From Micavibrio sp. UBA2137 (GTDB lineage: Bacteria > Pseudomonadota > Alphaproteobacteria > Micavibrionales > Micavibrionaceae): a DNA stretch of 64,000 nucleotides. Both the position numbers and the translations under genes were made by a program. Within the stretch, counting starts at the first letter, position 1, and each line of letters opens with the position of its first letter. Shown here one piece after another: positions 25,717 to 34,286 of this stretch. Location: contig DCXL01000004.1 in assembly GCA_002328415.1 (NCBI GenBank), forward strand, positions 353,650-417,649, read 5' to 3'. A model generated the notes under the pieces. It made no database searches, was not told the DNA's origin, and saw only the letters and a program-made list of their open reading frames with translations.

Positions 25717-27105
25717 TTATTTAAAAAGCTGAAAAACATCATTGATATTGGTAAAGGCCATTAACCCGACAAGAACCACCAACCCAAAGCGGAAAGCATA
25801 ATCTTGAACGCGCTCTGAAACGGGCGAGCCTTTGGCCGCCTCAATCCCATAGAACATCAAATGCCCACCATCAAGCAAAGGAATTGGGAAAAGGTTGATA
25901 AGCCCCAAATTAATGGACAACAAGGCCGCAAATGTAACCAGAGCAATAAAACCTTGCGAGGCCATGTCGCCGGCAATTGCCCCAATACGGATGATGCCTC
26001 CAAGCTCTGTTGCGGCACGTGTACCGGTAATGATTTGCCACAGCGCATAAAGACTATCTGTTGTAATCTGATAAGTACGCTTCACCGCTTCTACCGATGC
26101 ACCCACAACACCAAATTCACGCACCGTTTCTACACTACCTTGATTAAGAACAAGCGCGTTGTAATAAGGACTGTCAGGATCATTAAAGGCACTATTACGC
26201 TCTCTAGTTGGAGCAACGCGAAACTCATTTTTGTCTGCATCACCCTTTAAGCCAATCGTAAACTCGCGACCCAACAAATTGGAAACGCGCTGCCGTCTTG
26301 CGGCTTCATCCTCTGGAAGGGTGCGCCCATTAACCGCTTCAAGTGCGCTAATATCAATACCATTACCAGGGCCTAGAACGCCAAGAAACCCTCGATCATG
26401 CGTAAATCCAAAGCGGTCAGTGACTTCTCTACGTTCTGGACTCACGTCAATTATCATTTCCCGACCATCGCGATCGACGAGAAATGTCATTTTATCATCA
26501 AGATTGATTGTGACTGTGCGCTGAATATCATTAAACTGATAAACCTTCTTACCATTAATTTCTAAGACCTTGTCATGAGGCTCAAACCCTGCTTTTTCTG
26601 CGGCACTTTCAACACCAACAGCGGTAATAATGGCTGGCGTTTCAGGCTTCCCATAAGATACATAAAGTACGCCAAGGATAAGAATAGCAAACAGGAAATT
26701 AATCGCAGGGCCTGCAAAAACAATCGCTGAACGCTTGGCAACAGATTGTGAGAAAAAGGCAACTTTGCGCTCTGCTGCTGTAAATTTACGCGGCTTTTCA
26801 CCATCTTTGGAAACTAAATCGGCGCGTCCTGCGCTGGCTGGGTCTGTATCCCCAAACATTTTAACGTAACCACCAAGCGGGATGAGAGAGAACTTCCAAC
26901 GTGTGCCGTTTTTGTCCGTGCGTCCAAATAATTCTTTCCCAAATCCAATCGAAAAGACTTCTACGCGGACGCCACACATGCGGGCAACAATATAATGCCC
27001 CCACTCATGCACAAACACGAGAAGCGAAAGTACAAGAAGAAAAGATGCACCGTAAAGCCAGATATTTTCAAAAACGCCTGTCAGGCTTGTCATTAATTCG
27101 GTCAT
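25717..27105 (-). CDS. rseP: Site-2 zinc metalloprotease RseP
   Basis: Intramembrane protease that cuts anti-sigma factors in envelope stress signalling and clears signal peptides. The 462-residue protein has the zinc motif HEWGH (33-37) in the first membrane segment, GFGKELFGRTDKNGTRWKFS, IPLGGYVKMFGD, one clear PDZ domain (about 165-225, GVESAAEKAGFEPHDKVLEI), and the third zinc ligand region NLFPIPLLDGGHL near residue 400. An unusual low-complexity insert (about 225-320) separates the PDZ domain from the last membrane segments. The start overlaps the end of dxr by four bases. Confidence 0.96.
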   Translation of the reverse strand: MTELMTSLTGVFENIWLYGASFLLVLSLLVFVHEWGHYIVARMCGVRVEVFSIGFGKELFGRTDKNGTRWKFSLIPLGGYVKMFGDTDPASAGRADLVSKDGEKPRKFTAAERKVAFFSQSVAKRSAIVFAGPAINFLFAILILGVLYVSYGKPETPAIITAVGVESAAEKAGFEPHDKVLEINGKKVYQFNDIQRTVTINLDDKMTFLVDRDGREMIIDVSPERREVTDRFGFTHDRGFLGVLGPGNGIDISALEAVNGRTLPEDEAARRQRVSNLLGREFTIGLKGDADKNEFRVAPTRERNSAFNDPDSPYYNALVLNQGSVETVREFGVVGASVEAVKRTYQITTDSLYALWQIITGTRAATELGGIIRIGAIAGDMASQGFIALVTFAALLSINLGLINLFPIPLLDGGHLMFYGIEAAKGSPVSERVQDYAFRFGLVVLVGLMAFTNINDVFQLFK

Positions 27106-28307
27106 GCTATGCTCTCTTTCTTAGAACCCATATCGTGCGCTTGTTGAAATTCATTTTCGATCAGTTGCTGTGTAAAATCACGAATAGATTTATCATATTT
27201 AATAATGGAAACCAAACTTTCAAACGAGTCTTGCCCAGGTTTTTCATCTAAAACACGCGCACAAATCTCAACGATTGCACCAAAGGCAATCTCACGCTTT
27301 AAAAAGGCCTGAACAGCCACCTCGTTTGCCGCATTCAATGCGATGCGCGATCCAACGCCTTCCCTTAATGCACGATAACAAAGCCCAAGCGCAGGAAATT
27401 GTTCTGGATTAACTGGGCGAAATGACAATGTGCTTAAATCTACGGGGTCTAAAACAGGAGCATTCGTATCTGCTCTGCCAGGATAGGTGAGCGCATGCAA
27501 AATTGGCACGCGCATATCCGGTGCACCCAAATGTGCGAGTACAGAGCCGTCAACATAAGTCACGAAGGCATGCACAGTCGATTGTGGGTGGATCACAACC
27601 TTAATTTTTTCTAAGGGCAAATCGAAAAGCACATGCGCCTCGATAACCTCAAGACCTTTATTCATTAATGTCGCACTATCAACTGAAATTTTGGCGCCCA
27701 TTGACCAATTGGGGTGGGCAACAGCCTCCTCCACAGTCGCGTTTTGAATATCACTTGGCGCTCTGTCACGAAATGGACCGCCAGAAGCCGTTAATGTAAT
27801 GGCGGCAACTTTATCGGCATTTTCTTTTTCAAAAAGCTGAAATACAGCATTGTGCTCACTATCAACGGGCAGAATTTCTGTCTCATGTCTGCCTGCTAAA
27901 TCCATGAGCAAATGACCGGCTGCAACAAGAGGCTCTTTATTAGCAATAGCCACCCGTTTTGCATATTGTACAGCCATAAAAAGTGGCTCAAGTCCCGCAA
28001 ACCCAGAAATTGCACCCATGACAATATCAGCTGGTGTTTCCATGGCGTTTATCAACGCTTCACGACCCGCAAGGATATCTATATCAGTCTTTGAAAGAAG
28101 CTCTCTAAGCTGATCGTATTTCGCTTCATCCGCTATAACAACGCGTTTTGCCTTATGCGTAAGCGCCTGTTCAGCAAGCAATTCTGCATTACTATGAGCT
28201 GTTAATGTATGAACTTCAAAAGTATCTGAATGCAATTTTACCAAGTCGAGCGTTTGCTGACCAACAGACCCTGTTGAGCCCAAAATATGTAGGCTCTGGC
28301 GGGACAT
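27102..28307 (-). CDS. dxr: 1-deoxy-D-xylulose-5-phosphate reductoisomerase
   Basis: Commits the MEP isoprenoid pathway by converting deoxyxylulose phosphate to methylerythritol phosphate with NADPH. The 401-residue protein has the nucleotide-binding LGSTGSVGQQTLDLV at the N-terminus, the metal and substrate region LPVDSEHNAVFQLFE, TASGGPFRDR, HPNWSMGAKISVDSATLMNK and the C-terminal domain with AANEVAVQAFL. It overlaps cdsA upstream by one base and rseP downstream by four, implying translational coupling. IspDF and IspE of the same pathway are at the right end of the window. Confidence 0.97.
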   Translation of the reverse strand: MSRQSLHILGSTGSVGQQTLDLVKLHSDTFEVHTLTAHSNAELLAEQALTHKAKRVVIADEAKYDQLRELLSKTDIDILAGREALINAMETPADIVMGAISGFAGLEPLFMAVQYAKRVAIANKEPLVAAGHLLMDLAGRHETEILPVDSEHNAVFQLFEKENADKVAAITLTASGGPFRDRAPSDIQNATVEEAVAHPNWSMGAKISVDSATLMNKGLEVIEAHVLFDLPLEKIKVVIHPQSTVHAFVTYVDGSVLAHLGAPDMRVPILHALTYPGRADTNAPVLDPVDLSTLSFRPVNPEQFPALGLCYRALREGVGSRIALNAANEVAVQAFLKREIAFGAIVEICARVLDEKPGQDSFESLVSIIKYDKSIRDFTQQLIENEFQQAHDMGSKKESIA

Positions 28308-28948
28308 CAGATAACTCCCATTTTCTTTAATTGAAAGAACAACAGATAGGCTGGCGCGGCAAGTAAAAGACCATCAATGCGATCAAGAATACCACCATGG
28401 CCTGGCAAAATGCGCCCAGAATCCTTTACGGCCGCACGGCGCTTAAGCGCAGATTCAATAAAGTCTCCCGTTTGTGCAAGCAGTGCAAAAACACACCCTA
28501 AAAGGAATGCCTCCAATAAGGTTTTAGGATAAAACCACATAAATACGGCTGCTGCACCAAGCATCGCACCAACAAGTCCTGCCCATGTTTTCTTGGGGCT
28601 TAGCTTTGGCGCTACCTTAGGCCCACCAATTGTACGGCCAAAAATATAGGCACATGTATCAGTGGCACAAATTGCCAGAAAGAGAGTAAGCCCACGGTCA
28701 AAACCACCCTTGCCATAGCCAATATAGGTAATTGCCATTAAGCCAAAAACAGTAATTGCCAACATGACGTAGCTTAAAATCGAACTGTCACGCCACAATT
28801 TAATAAGCTCGTAAAGCGCAATGCAGGATATAATTGCCATTCCTGCTAAAAAAATATCACCATTGATTTTGAGAGCGAAAAGAACAATCGGAATAAGGAT
28901 GATTGCAGTGTAAAGGCGTAAAGCAAGTTCTGTTTTTAGAAAACCCAT
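28307..28948 (-). CDS. cdsA: Phosphatidate cytidylyltransferase
   Basis: Integral membrane enzyme that makes CDP-diacylglycerol, the precursor of phospholipids. The 213-residue protein is on the short side for the family but has the C-terminal signature region: ATDTCAYIFGRTIGGPKVAP, LSPKKTWAG, and GDFIESALKRRAAVKDSGRI followed by LPGHGGILDRIDGLL. About six membrane segments are expected. It is one base from uppS and overlaps dxr by one, so it lies in one tightly packed transcript. Confidence 0.95.
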   Translation of the reverse strand: MGFLKTELALRLYTAIILIPIVLFALKINGDIFLAGMAIISCIALYELIKLWRDSSILSYVMLAITVFGLMAITYIGYGKGGFDRGLTLFLAICATDTCAYIFGRTIGGPKVAPKLSPKKTWAGLVGAMLGAAAVFMWFYPKTLLEAFLLGCVFALLAQTGDFIESALKRRAAVKDSGRILPGHGGILDRIDGLLLAAPAYLLFFQLKKMGVI

Positions 28949-28949
28949 A

Positions 28950-29708
28950 TTACCTACTTTTCTGCGCCTTTCTTGCAGCTGACTTCAAACCGCCAAAACG
29001 TCTTTCGCGCTTTTGATAACTTTCCAACGCGTCCATAAAATGCTTTTTTGCAAAATCAGGCCACAACACATCCTGAAAGACAAATTCACTGTATGCACAT
29101 TGCCACAGCAAGAAGTTACTAATACGATATTCACCACTTGTGCGAATAAGAATATCAGGATCAGGTGTATTGGCTGTCATAAGGTGGTTTGGAAACTCTT
29201 CCATCACTTCATGAAAGCCTCTGGTCTCACCATGCTCAACACAAGCATTTGTGTAATTTTCAACAGCCTTAATAATTTCCTGACGTCCTCCATAATTGAG
29301 CGCGATTGTCAGGAAAAGACGGTCATTATCCTTGGTTAACTCCTGCGCATTATCAATCATAGCAAGAATATCATCGTCCAGATTGTCACGAAGGCCGATA
29401 ACCTTAAGACAAATGCCGTTTTTATGAAGCTCCACAGTTTCAGATTTCAGATAGTAACGCAGCAGCTTCATCAGCTCCGAAACCTCATCCTCTGGACGTG
29501 CCCAGTTTTCCGATGAAAAACCAAACAAAGTCAAATATTTAACGTTCAGTTCGATAGCGCTTTCCACTGCGCTACGTGTTGCCTCCACGCCCTTTTTATG
29601 ACCGGCCGTACGCGGCAAACCTTTGGATTTAGCCCAACGACCATTGCCATCCATAATAATGGCAACATGAAAATTATCTGGAAGCTGTTGACTTGACTTC
29701 TGTGACAC
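28950..29708 (-). CDS. uppS: Undecaprenyl diphosphate synthase (cis-prenyltransferase)
   Basis: Builds the C55 lipid carrier for peptidoglycan and polysaccharide synthesis. The 252 residues show the signature HVAIIMDGNGRWAKSKGLPR (Asp in MDGNGRWA is catalytic), GHKKGVEA, LFGFSSENWARP, ALNYGGRQEI and the C-terminal LIRTSGEYRISNFLLWQCAY. It lies between frr and cdsA, the standard frr-uppS-cdsA-dxr order. Confidence 0.97.
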   Translation of the reverse strand: MSQKSSQQLPDNFHVAIIMDGNGRWAKSKGLPRTAGHKKGVEATRSAVESAIELNVKYLTLFGFSSENWARPEDEVSELMKLLRYYLKSETVELHKNGICLKVIGLRDNLDDDILAMIDNAQELTKDNDRLFLTIALNYGGRQEIIKAVENYTNACVEHGETRGFHEVMEEFPNHLMTANTPDPDILIRTSGEYRISNFLLWQCAYSEFVFQDVLWPDFAKKHFMDALESYQKRERRFGGLKSAARKAQKSR

Positions 29709-29717
29709 AAAAAATCC

Positions 29718-30272
29718 TTAGACTGTCATGATATCTTGCTCTTTTTCAGCAAGTTTCTTGTCAATTCTTTCTACTGTCTTATCCGTCAAATCCTGCACTT
29801 CATCACTAAGGCGCTTGGCATCATCCTCGGAAATGTCGCCATCTTTTTCCATTTTCTTAATCGCATCCATCCCATCACGACGAATACTTCGCACAGCAAC
29901 ACGACCCTGTTCCGCATAGTTACGTGCAACCTTGGTCAACTCTATACGACGCTCCTCATTCAACTCAGGAATAGGAATACGAATAAGTGAACCTTCTGCT
30001 TGAGGATTAAGCCCTAACCCACTGTCGCGAATAGCCTTTTCAACGAATGATGTTTGTGACATATCCCACACTGTGACTGTCAGCAAACGTGGCTCAGGCG
30101 CTGAAATTGTACCCACCTGATTAAGTGGCATGCGGCTACCATAGACCTCCACTGTAATGGGATCCAACATAGATGTACTCGCACGACCTGTGCGCAAGCC
30201 AGAGACTTCCTTGATAAAATTATCGTATGAGCTATCCATACGTTTTTGTAAATCAGCCTTGTTATATGACAT
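29718..30272 (-). CDS. frr: Ribosome recycling factor
   Basis: Splits post-termination ribosomes together with EF-G. The 184-residue protein has the two-domain RRF layout: a three-helix bundle and an inserted beta domain, with LRTGRASTSMLDPITVEVYG, NQVGTISAPEPRLLTVTVWD, NPQAEGSLIRIPIPELNEER and RNYAEQGRVAVRSIRRD. It lies two bases after pyrH and nine before uppS. Confidence 0.97.
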   Translation of the reverse strand: MSYNKADLQKRMDSSYDNFIKEVSGLRTGRASTSMLDPITVEVYGSRMPLNQVGTISAPEPRLLTVTVWDMSQTSFVEKAIRDSGLGLNPQAEGSLIRIPIPELNEERRIELTKVARNYAEQGRVAVRSIRRDGMDAIKKMEKDGDISEDDAKRLSDEVQDLTDKTVERIDKKLAEKEQDIMTV

Positions 30273-30274
30273 GA

Positions 30275-31012
30275 CTATTCATCTCCTTTAATAAGATTTT
30301 TACTTTGGACAATGGTAAAGGCGCCCTCACCTGCAATAACTTTTTTGAAATTCCCCTTTTCACGAATGGAAAAAACCATAATCGGGATATGGTTCTCGCG
30401 TGCCAATGAAATCGCCGTTGCATCCATAACACGTAAATCCTTTGTCAAAACATCAATATAGGAGACGCAATCATATTTTTTGGCATCGGGGTTTTTAAGC
30501 GGATCGTCTGTATACACACCATCAACCTTTGTGCCCTTGGCAATTAAATCACAATTCATCTCCGAGGCACGCAAGGCTGCGGCTGTATCTGATGTGAAAT
30601 AAGGATTACCTGTGCCTGCTGCAAAAATAACAACGCGCCCTTTATCCATATGGCGCATGGCGCGACGACGTATATAAGGCTCACATATTTCATCCATGCG
30701 AATACCTGATTGAACGCGCGTATCAACACCCATTTGTTCTAGCGCGTTTTGTAAACAAAGCGCATTAATCACAATGCCCAGCATACCCATATGGTCGGCT
30801 GTTGTCCTGTCCATCCCAGAGGAGGCACCAGACACCCCGCGGAAGATGTTTCCTGCCCCGACAACAACACAAACCTGAACGCCTGCCTCCACGACTTCCT
30901 TTATATCATTGGCAACCCGGGCGACCGTATCAGGGTCAATTCCGAATTCATTTTTACCCATCAGGACTTCACCTGAGATTTTAAGAAGAACACGTTTGAA
31001 TTGGTGTGACAT
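30275..31012 (-). CDS. pyrH: UMP kinase
   Basis: Phosphorylates UMP to UDP, supplying CTP synthase (also in this window). The 245-residue amino acid kinase-fold protein has RVLLKISGEVLMG at the N-terminus, VCVVVGAGNIFRG, DRTTADHMGMLGIVINALCL, FAAGTGNPYFTSDTAAALRA and KVDGVYTDDP. It is followed closely by frr and is separated from tsf by 123 bases holding a hairpin. Confidence 0.97.
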   Translation of the reverse strand: MSHQFKRVLLKISGEVLMGKNEFGIDPDTVARVANDIKEVVEAGVQVCVVVGAGNIFRGVSGASSGMDRTTADHMGMLGIVINALCLQNALEQMGVDTRVQSGIRMDEICEPYIRRRAMRHMDKGRVVIFAAGTGNPYFTSDTAAALRASEMNCDLIAKGTKVDGVYTDDPLKNPDAKKYDCVSYIDVLTKDLRVMDATAISLARENHIPIMVFSIREKGNFKKVIAGEGAFTIVQSKNLIKGDE

Positions 31013-31073
31013 GGATAAGCCTTTTTATAAATGTGTCAAAGCTAGATAAAATAATACTGCCCTAACATACAAA

Positions 31074-31100
31074 CAGCTGCGTCAAAGTGCAACGCAGCTG
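31074..31100 (-). terminator. Hairpin between tsf and pyrH (weak terminator or attenuator)
   Basis: Nine-bp perfect stem CAGCTGCGT (31074-31082) with ACGCAGCTG (31092-31100), nine-base loop. On the minus strand it is followed by TTTGTATGTT, a poor T tract, so partial termination or RNA processing between tsf and pyrH is possible. Confidence 0.5.
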
Positions 31101-31135
31101 CTTAAAAATATTCAGGTTATTCGGAAAAAGACGGA

Positions 31136-32065
31136 TTAAGCTGACTTTGCTGTTTTAGCAACTTCCGCAGCAAAATCTTCTTCTTCTTTTTCAATACCTT
31201 CACCTAGTGTCAGGCGAGCGTAATCTGTCAATGTAATAGACGCACCTGCTTCTTTAGCAGTATTCGCAATCACATCAGATACCTTTGTTTCACCATCCAT
31301 CACAAAGATTTGCTCAAGAAGACAGATTTCTGAGTAGTATTTCTGAATACGCCCAGCAACCATTTTCTCGGCAATATCGGCTGGCTTGCCTGCTTCTTTT
31401 GCTTGTTCAAGAAGAACTGAACGCTCACGCTCAAGAACCTCAGGATCAACGCTTTCCTTGTTTAGGAATTCAGGCTTAGCCGCTGCGATATGCATAGCAA
31501 GCTGCTTACCTAGTGATTCAAGCTTATCCTGTGGCACATCTGACTCAAGACCAACAAGAACACCGATTTTACCAACATTGTCACCAACAGCGTTGTGCAC
31601 GTAGTTTGCAACAAGACCATTGTTCACAGAAACTGTTTGTGAACGACGGATCTGCATGTTTTCACCAATTTTGGCAATCAGGTCAGTTAGGCTCTCTTCA
31701 ACAGATTTACCATTGTAATCAGCTGATTTAATTGCATCCACTGAACCATCTGTCTCAAGAGACTTCTTGGCAACATCCTTAACGAATGTTTGGAACTGGT
31801 CGTTTCTGGCAACAAAGTCTGTTTCAGAGTTAATCTCAACAACAGAGCCTTTTGTACCATCTGAGCTGAGTGCAACTGCAACCAAACCTTCAGCGGCAGT
31901 ACGACCAGATTTCTTTGCAGCCTTTGCAAGACCCTTTGAACGCAACCAGTCAATCGCAGCATCAACGTCGCCGTTATTTTCTGTGAGCGCCTTTTTAGCA
32001 TCCATCATGCCTGCGCCTGTTTGTTCACGGAGGTCCTTTACCATTGCGGCAGTAATTTGTGTCAT
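31136..32065 (-). CDS. tsf: Translation elongation factor Ts
   Basis: Guanine nucleotide exchange factor for EF-Tu. The 309-residue protein has the N-terminal UBA-like domain with VKDLREQTGAGMMDAKKALT, the core domain with EINSETDFVARNDQFQTFV (the TDFVARN signature) and a helical C-terminal region (PADIAEKMVAGRIQKYYSEI, then CLLEQIFV). It follows rpsB by 36 bases, as in most bacteria. Confidence 0.98.
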   Translation of the reverse strand: MTQITAAMVKDLREQTGAGMMDAKKALTENNGDVDAAIDWLRSKGLAKAAKKSGRTAAEGLVAVALSSDGTKGSVVEINSETDFVARNDQFQTFVKDVAKKSLETDGSVDAIKSADYNGKSVEESLTDLIAKIGENMQIRRSQTVSVNNGLVANYVHNAVGDNVGKIGVLVGLESDVPQDKLESLGKQLAMHIAAAKPEFLNKESVDPEVLERERSVLLEQAKEAGKPADIAEKMVAGRIQKYYSEICLLEQIFVMDGETKVSDVIANTAKEAGASITLTDYARLTLGEGIEKEEEDFAAEVAKTAKSA

Positions 32066-32101
32066 AATCTTTCCTCTTTCTTAAAGATTTGAGTGAGTTT
32101 A

Positions 32102-32950
32102 TTAAGCTGATGCAGCTTTCTTTACATCTTTCTCATCAGCATCGGCTTCAGCGCCAGCTTTTGGCTCTTCTTTTGCGTCAGCTTTTGGCTCTTCCTTTTT
32201 TGATGCAGGAAGATCAACTTTAACGTCCTGAGCTTCACCAAGGTCAGTACCAGTATTTGCAAGTTGAGCCTGAACACCATCAAGAATGGCTTTCACTGCT
32301 AGGTCACAGTAGAAAGAGATTGCACGAATAGCATCGTCATTTCCAGGAACTGGGTAATCGATACCATCAGGGTCACTGTTACTGTCCAAAATACCAACGA
32401 TTGGCACACCAAGAACATTGGCTTCTTTAACGGCGATGTCCTCTTTGTTTGTGTCCAGAATAAAAATTGCATCTGGCACACCGCCCATTTCACGGATACC
32501 ACCAATAACCTTTACAAGACGGTCATATTCACGCTGAAGCATCAAAAGCTCTTTCTTTGTGCGTGAATCGTTATCTTCTTCAAAAATGGCTTCCAATTCC
32601 TTCATGCGCGAAATGGATTTTGAGATTGTCTGCCAGTTTGTCATCATGCCACCCAACCATCTGTGGTTGACATAGAACTGACCTGAACGATTAGCTGCAT
32701 CAGCAACGATGTCTTGTGCCTGACGCTTTGTTCCTACGAAAAGGATACGTCCACCGCGCGCGGCTGTATCACGAAGAAATGTTAGCGCTTCTTTCAATGC
32801 AGGAACAGTTTGCTGCAAATCAAGAATGTGAATGTTGTTACGCACACCAAAGATGTATTGGCGCATTTTAGGGTTCCAACGACGTGCGTTGTGACCAAAG
32901 TGAACACCTGACTCAAGTAGTTCACGCATAGTAAAAGTAGGTACTGGCAT
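32102..32950 (-). CDS. rpsB: 30S ribosomal protein S2
   Basis: Small-subunit ribosomal protein needed for S1 binding. The 282 residues show the family motifs MRELLESGVHFGHNARRWNP, YIFGVRNNIHILDLQQT, FVGTKRQAQDIV, HRWLGGMMTNWQTI and PDAIFILDTNKEDIAVKEA. The last 50 or so residues form a Lys/Glu/Ala-rich tail with the repeat KKEEPKADAKEEPKAGAEAD, an extension seen in several alphaproteobacterial S2 proteins. The leader upstream can fold and carries AAAGGAG just before the start. Confidence 0.98.
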   Translation of the reverse strand: MPVPTFTMRELLESGVHFGHNARRWNPKMRQYIFGVRNNIHILDLQQTVPALKEALTFLRDTAARGGRILFVGTKRQAQDIVADAANRSGQFYVNHRWLGGMMTNWQTISKSISRMKELEAIFEEDNDSRTKKELLMLQREYDRLVKVIGGIREMGGVPDAIFILDTNKEDIAVKEANVLGVPIVGILDSNSDPDGIDYPVPGNDDAIRAISFYCDLAVKAILDGVQAQLANTGTDLGEAQDVKVDLPASKKEEPKADAKEEPKAGAEADADEKDVKKAASA

Positions 32951-32965
32951 AGAAAATTCTCCTTT

Positions 32966-33015
32966 TTCCGGTTGTGCCTCTGTGAAGGTATTGCATCAGT
33001 TACCTGACACCGGAA
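32966..33015 (-). promoter_or_regulatory. Possible structured leader of rpsB
   Basis: On the minus strand, TTCCGGT (33009-33015) can pair with ACCGGAA (32966-32972), enclosing an inner AGGTA/TACCT stem; the outer stem ends right before the AAAGGAG ribosome binding site. S2 represses its own operon in other bacteria, so an autoregulatory leader is plausible but unproven here. Confidence 0.35.
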
Positions 33016-33083
33016 GGCTTAGATCACCATGATCAGTGAAATGCCGACCTCCACATGTGAATTAATGCGGGTTTTAACAGGAT

Positions 33084-34226
33084 TCAGGAACGCTTTGCAA
33101 GGAAAAAAGATGTAATTCGGCTAAAAATGCGTTGCTTTGACGCATCAGGGTCTTTCGAAACCATTTTTTCTTCGTCAAATGGCTTACCATCAATGCTCAG
33201 CATAGAAGACAAATTGCGCCTTGGGCATAGATGTGGCTTGCCACCATAACCAATACGAAGCAAGAGGTGCGCACGTCCCTGCTGATTAATTTCATCATGC
33301 AAACGCAAACGCAATTCTGGCACTTCACAGATTTGGTTTAGCGGTGTGACGCACAGACCGCGACTGGCCGCAGTCAAACAAAGCTTCATGAGAGCCTGCC
33401 CTGTCATTACGCGCTCCTGAGCGCCCCCTTTAACCGCACCGATAATCACCAAGAGCGGAACATCCTTTTTCATGGCAACAGCATCTGCCACCTGACCATC
33501 CTCGCCCGCAAAGCGGCGCAGAAGGGTTGGCGTGAATGTGTTCATCGCCTCGGAAAATGGTTTAGCATGGGCGACATGACCATCACCAGAATTGGCGCGG
33601 CGCTTATCCGTCCAAATAGCATACTCACGGCGGAAATTCTTGTTCGAGAATTGAATTTGGTCAGCCTCGATTGTAAGATTAAGAATATTGTTTTTATCTG
33701 TTTCATCACACACATAGAGCCATGCATCTTCTGAGATAACAGCTTCTTTAAGTGCCTCAAGATCCTCCTCAGACACCGGCTTATCAACCAACTTCCCATG
33801 CGAATATTCAAAGGCGGTTATTTCGTCAAAGCGCTTTCTATCAATGTCGGAGGCAAGGCTTTCACCGATATAATCGCCGAGTTTCACCTGCGCAATAAGG
33901 CTTTCTGTATTGCGGTCTGGCAAATACGTTGTTTCTTCTTCATAACCAAAACAACGTATTGCAAGTTTCAGGTTATAGAGCGCGGTTGATACCGCAATAA
34001 TAAGGCCACGATCATCTGGGTCAGTGACGGGAAGCGCATGACGACGGTCGGCATAAACCGAAATTGTGTCGCCCTTGATATCAAACATCCACGGTTGTGT
34101 ATTGTATGGAGACGGTGCAAGAATGGCATAGCGTGCAAAAAAAGTCAGCTTCTCTGGTGGCGTTCCTTCTTTTGGAAATTCATGTTTTGAAACAAGCCAT
34201 GATTGCATGAAAGGCTTAACAGCCAT
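33084..34226 (-). CDS. Nitroreductase-family FMN protein (Acg-like)
   Basis: Protein of the nitroreductase superfamily, closest in layout to the long Acg-type members in which two half-domains are joined in one chain. Seen in the 380 residues: FARYAILAPSPYNTQPWMFD near the N-terminus (the usual FMN-phosphate region), DPDDRGLIIAVSTALYNLKL, and the C-terminal TGQALMKLCLTAASRGLCVTPLNQICEVPELR. The substrate is unknown; Acg-type proteins may sequester flavin and not catalyse reduction. It lies between dnaE and rpsB on the same strand, with no evident link to either. Confidence 0.75.
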   Translation of the reverse strand: MAVKPFMQSWLVSKHEFPKEGTPPEKLTFFARYAILAPSPYNTQPWMFDIKGDTISVYADRRHALPVTDPDDRGLIIAVSTALYNLKLAIRCFGYEEETTYLPDRNTESLIAQVKLGDYIGESLASDIDRKRFDEITAFEYSHGKLVDKPVSEEDLEALKEAVISEDAWLYVCDETDKNNILNLTIEADQIQFSNKNFRREYAIWTDKRRANSGDGHVAHAKPFSEAMNTFTPTLLRRFAGEDGQVADAVAMKKDVPLLVIIGAVKGGAQERVMTGQALMKLCLTAASRGLCVTPLNQICEVPELRLRLHDEINQQGRAHLLLRIGYGGKPHLCPRRNLSSMLSIDGKPFDEEKMVSKDPDASKQRIFSRITSFFLAKRS

Positions 34227-34286
34227 AATAATCCCCCAAGATTGTTGCTATTAATGTTTTAACATGATGCCCGGCGAAAGCAATGT

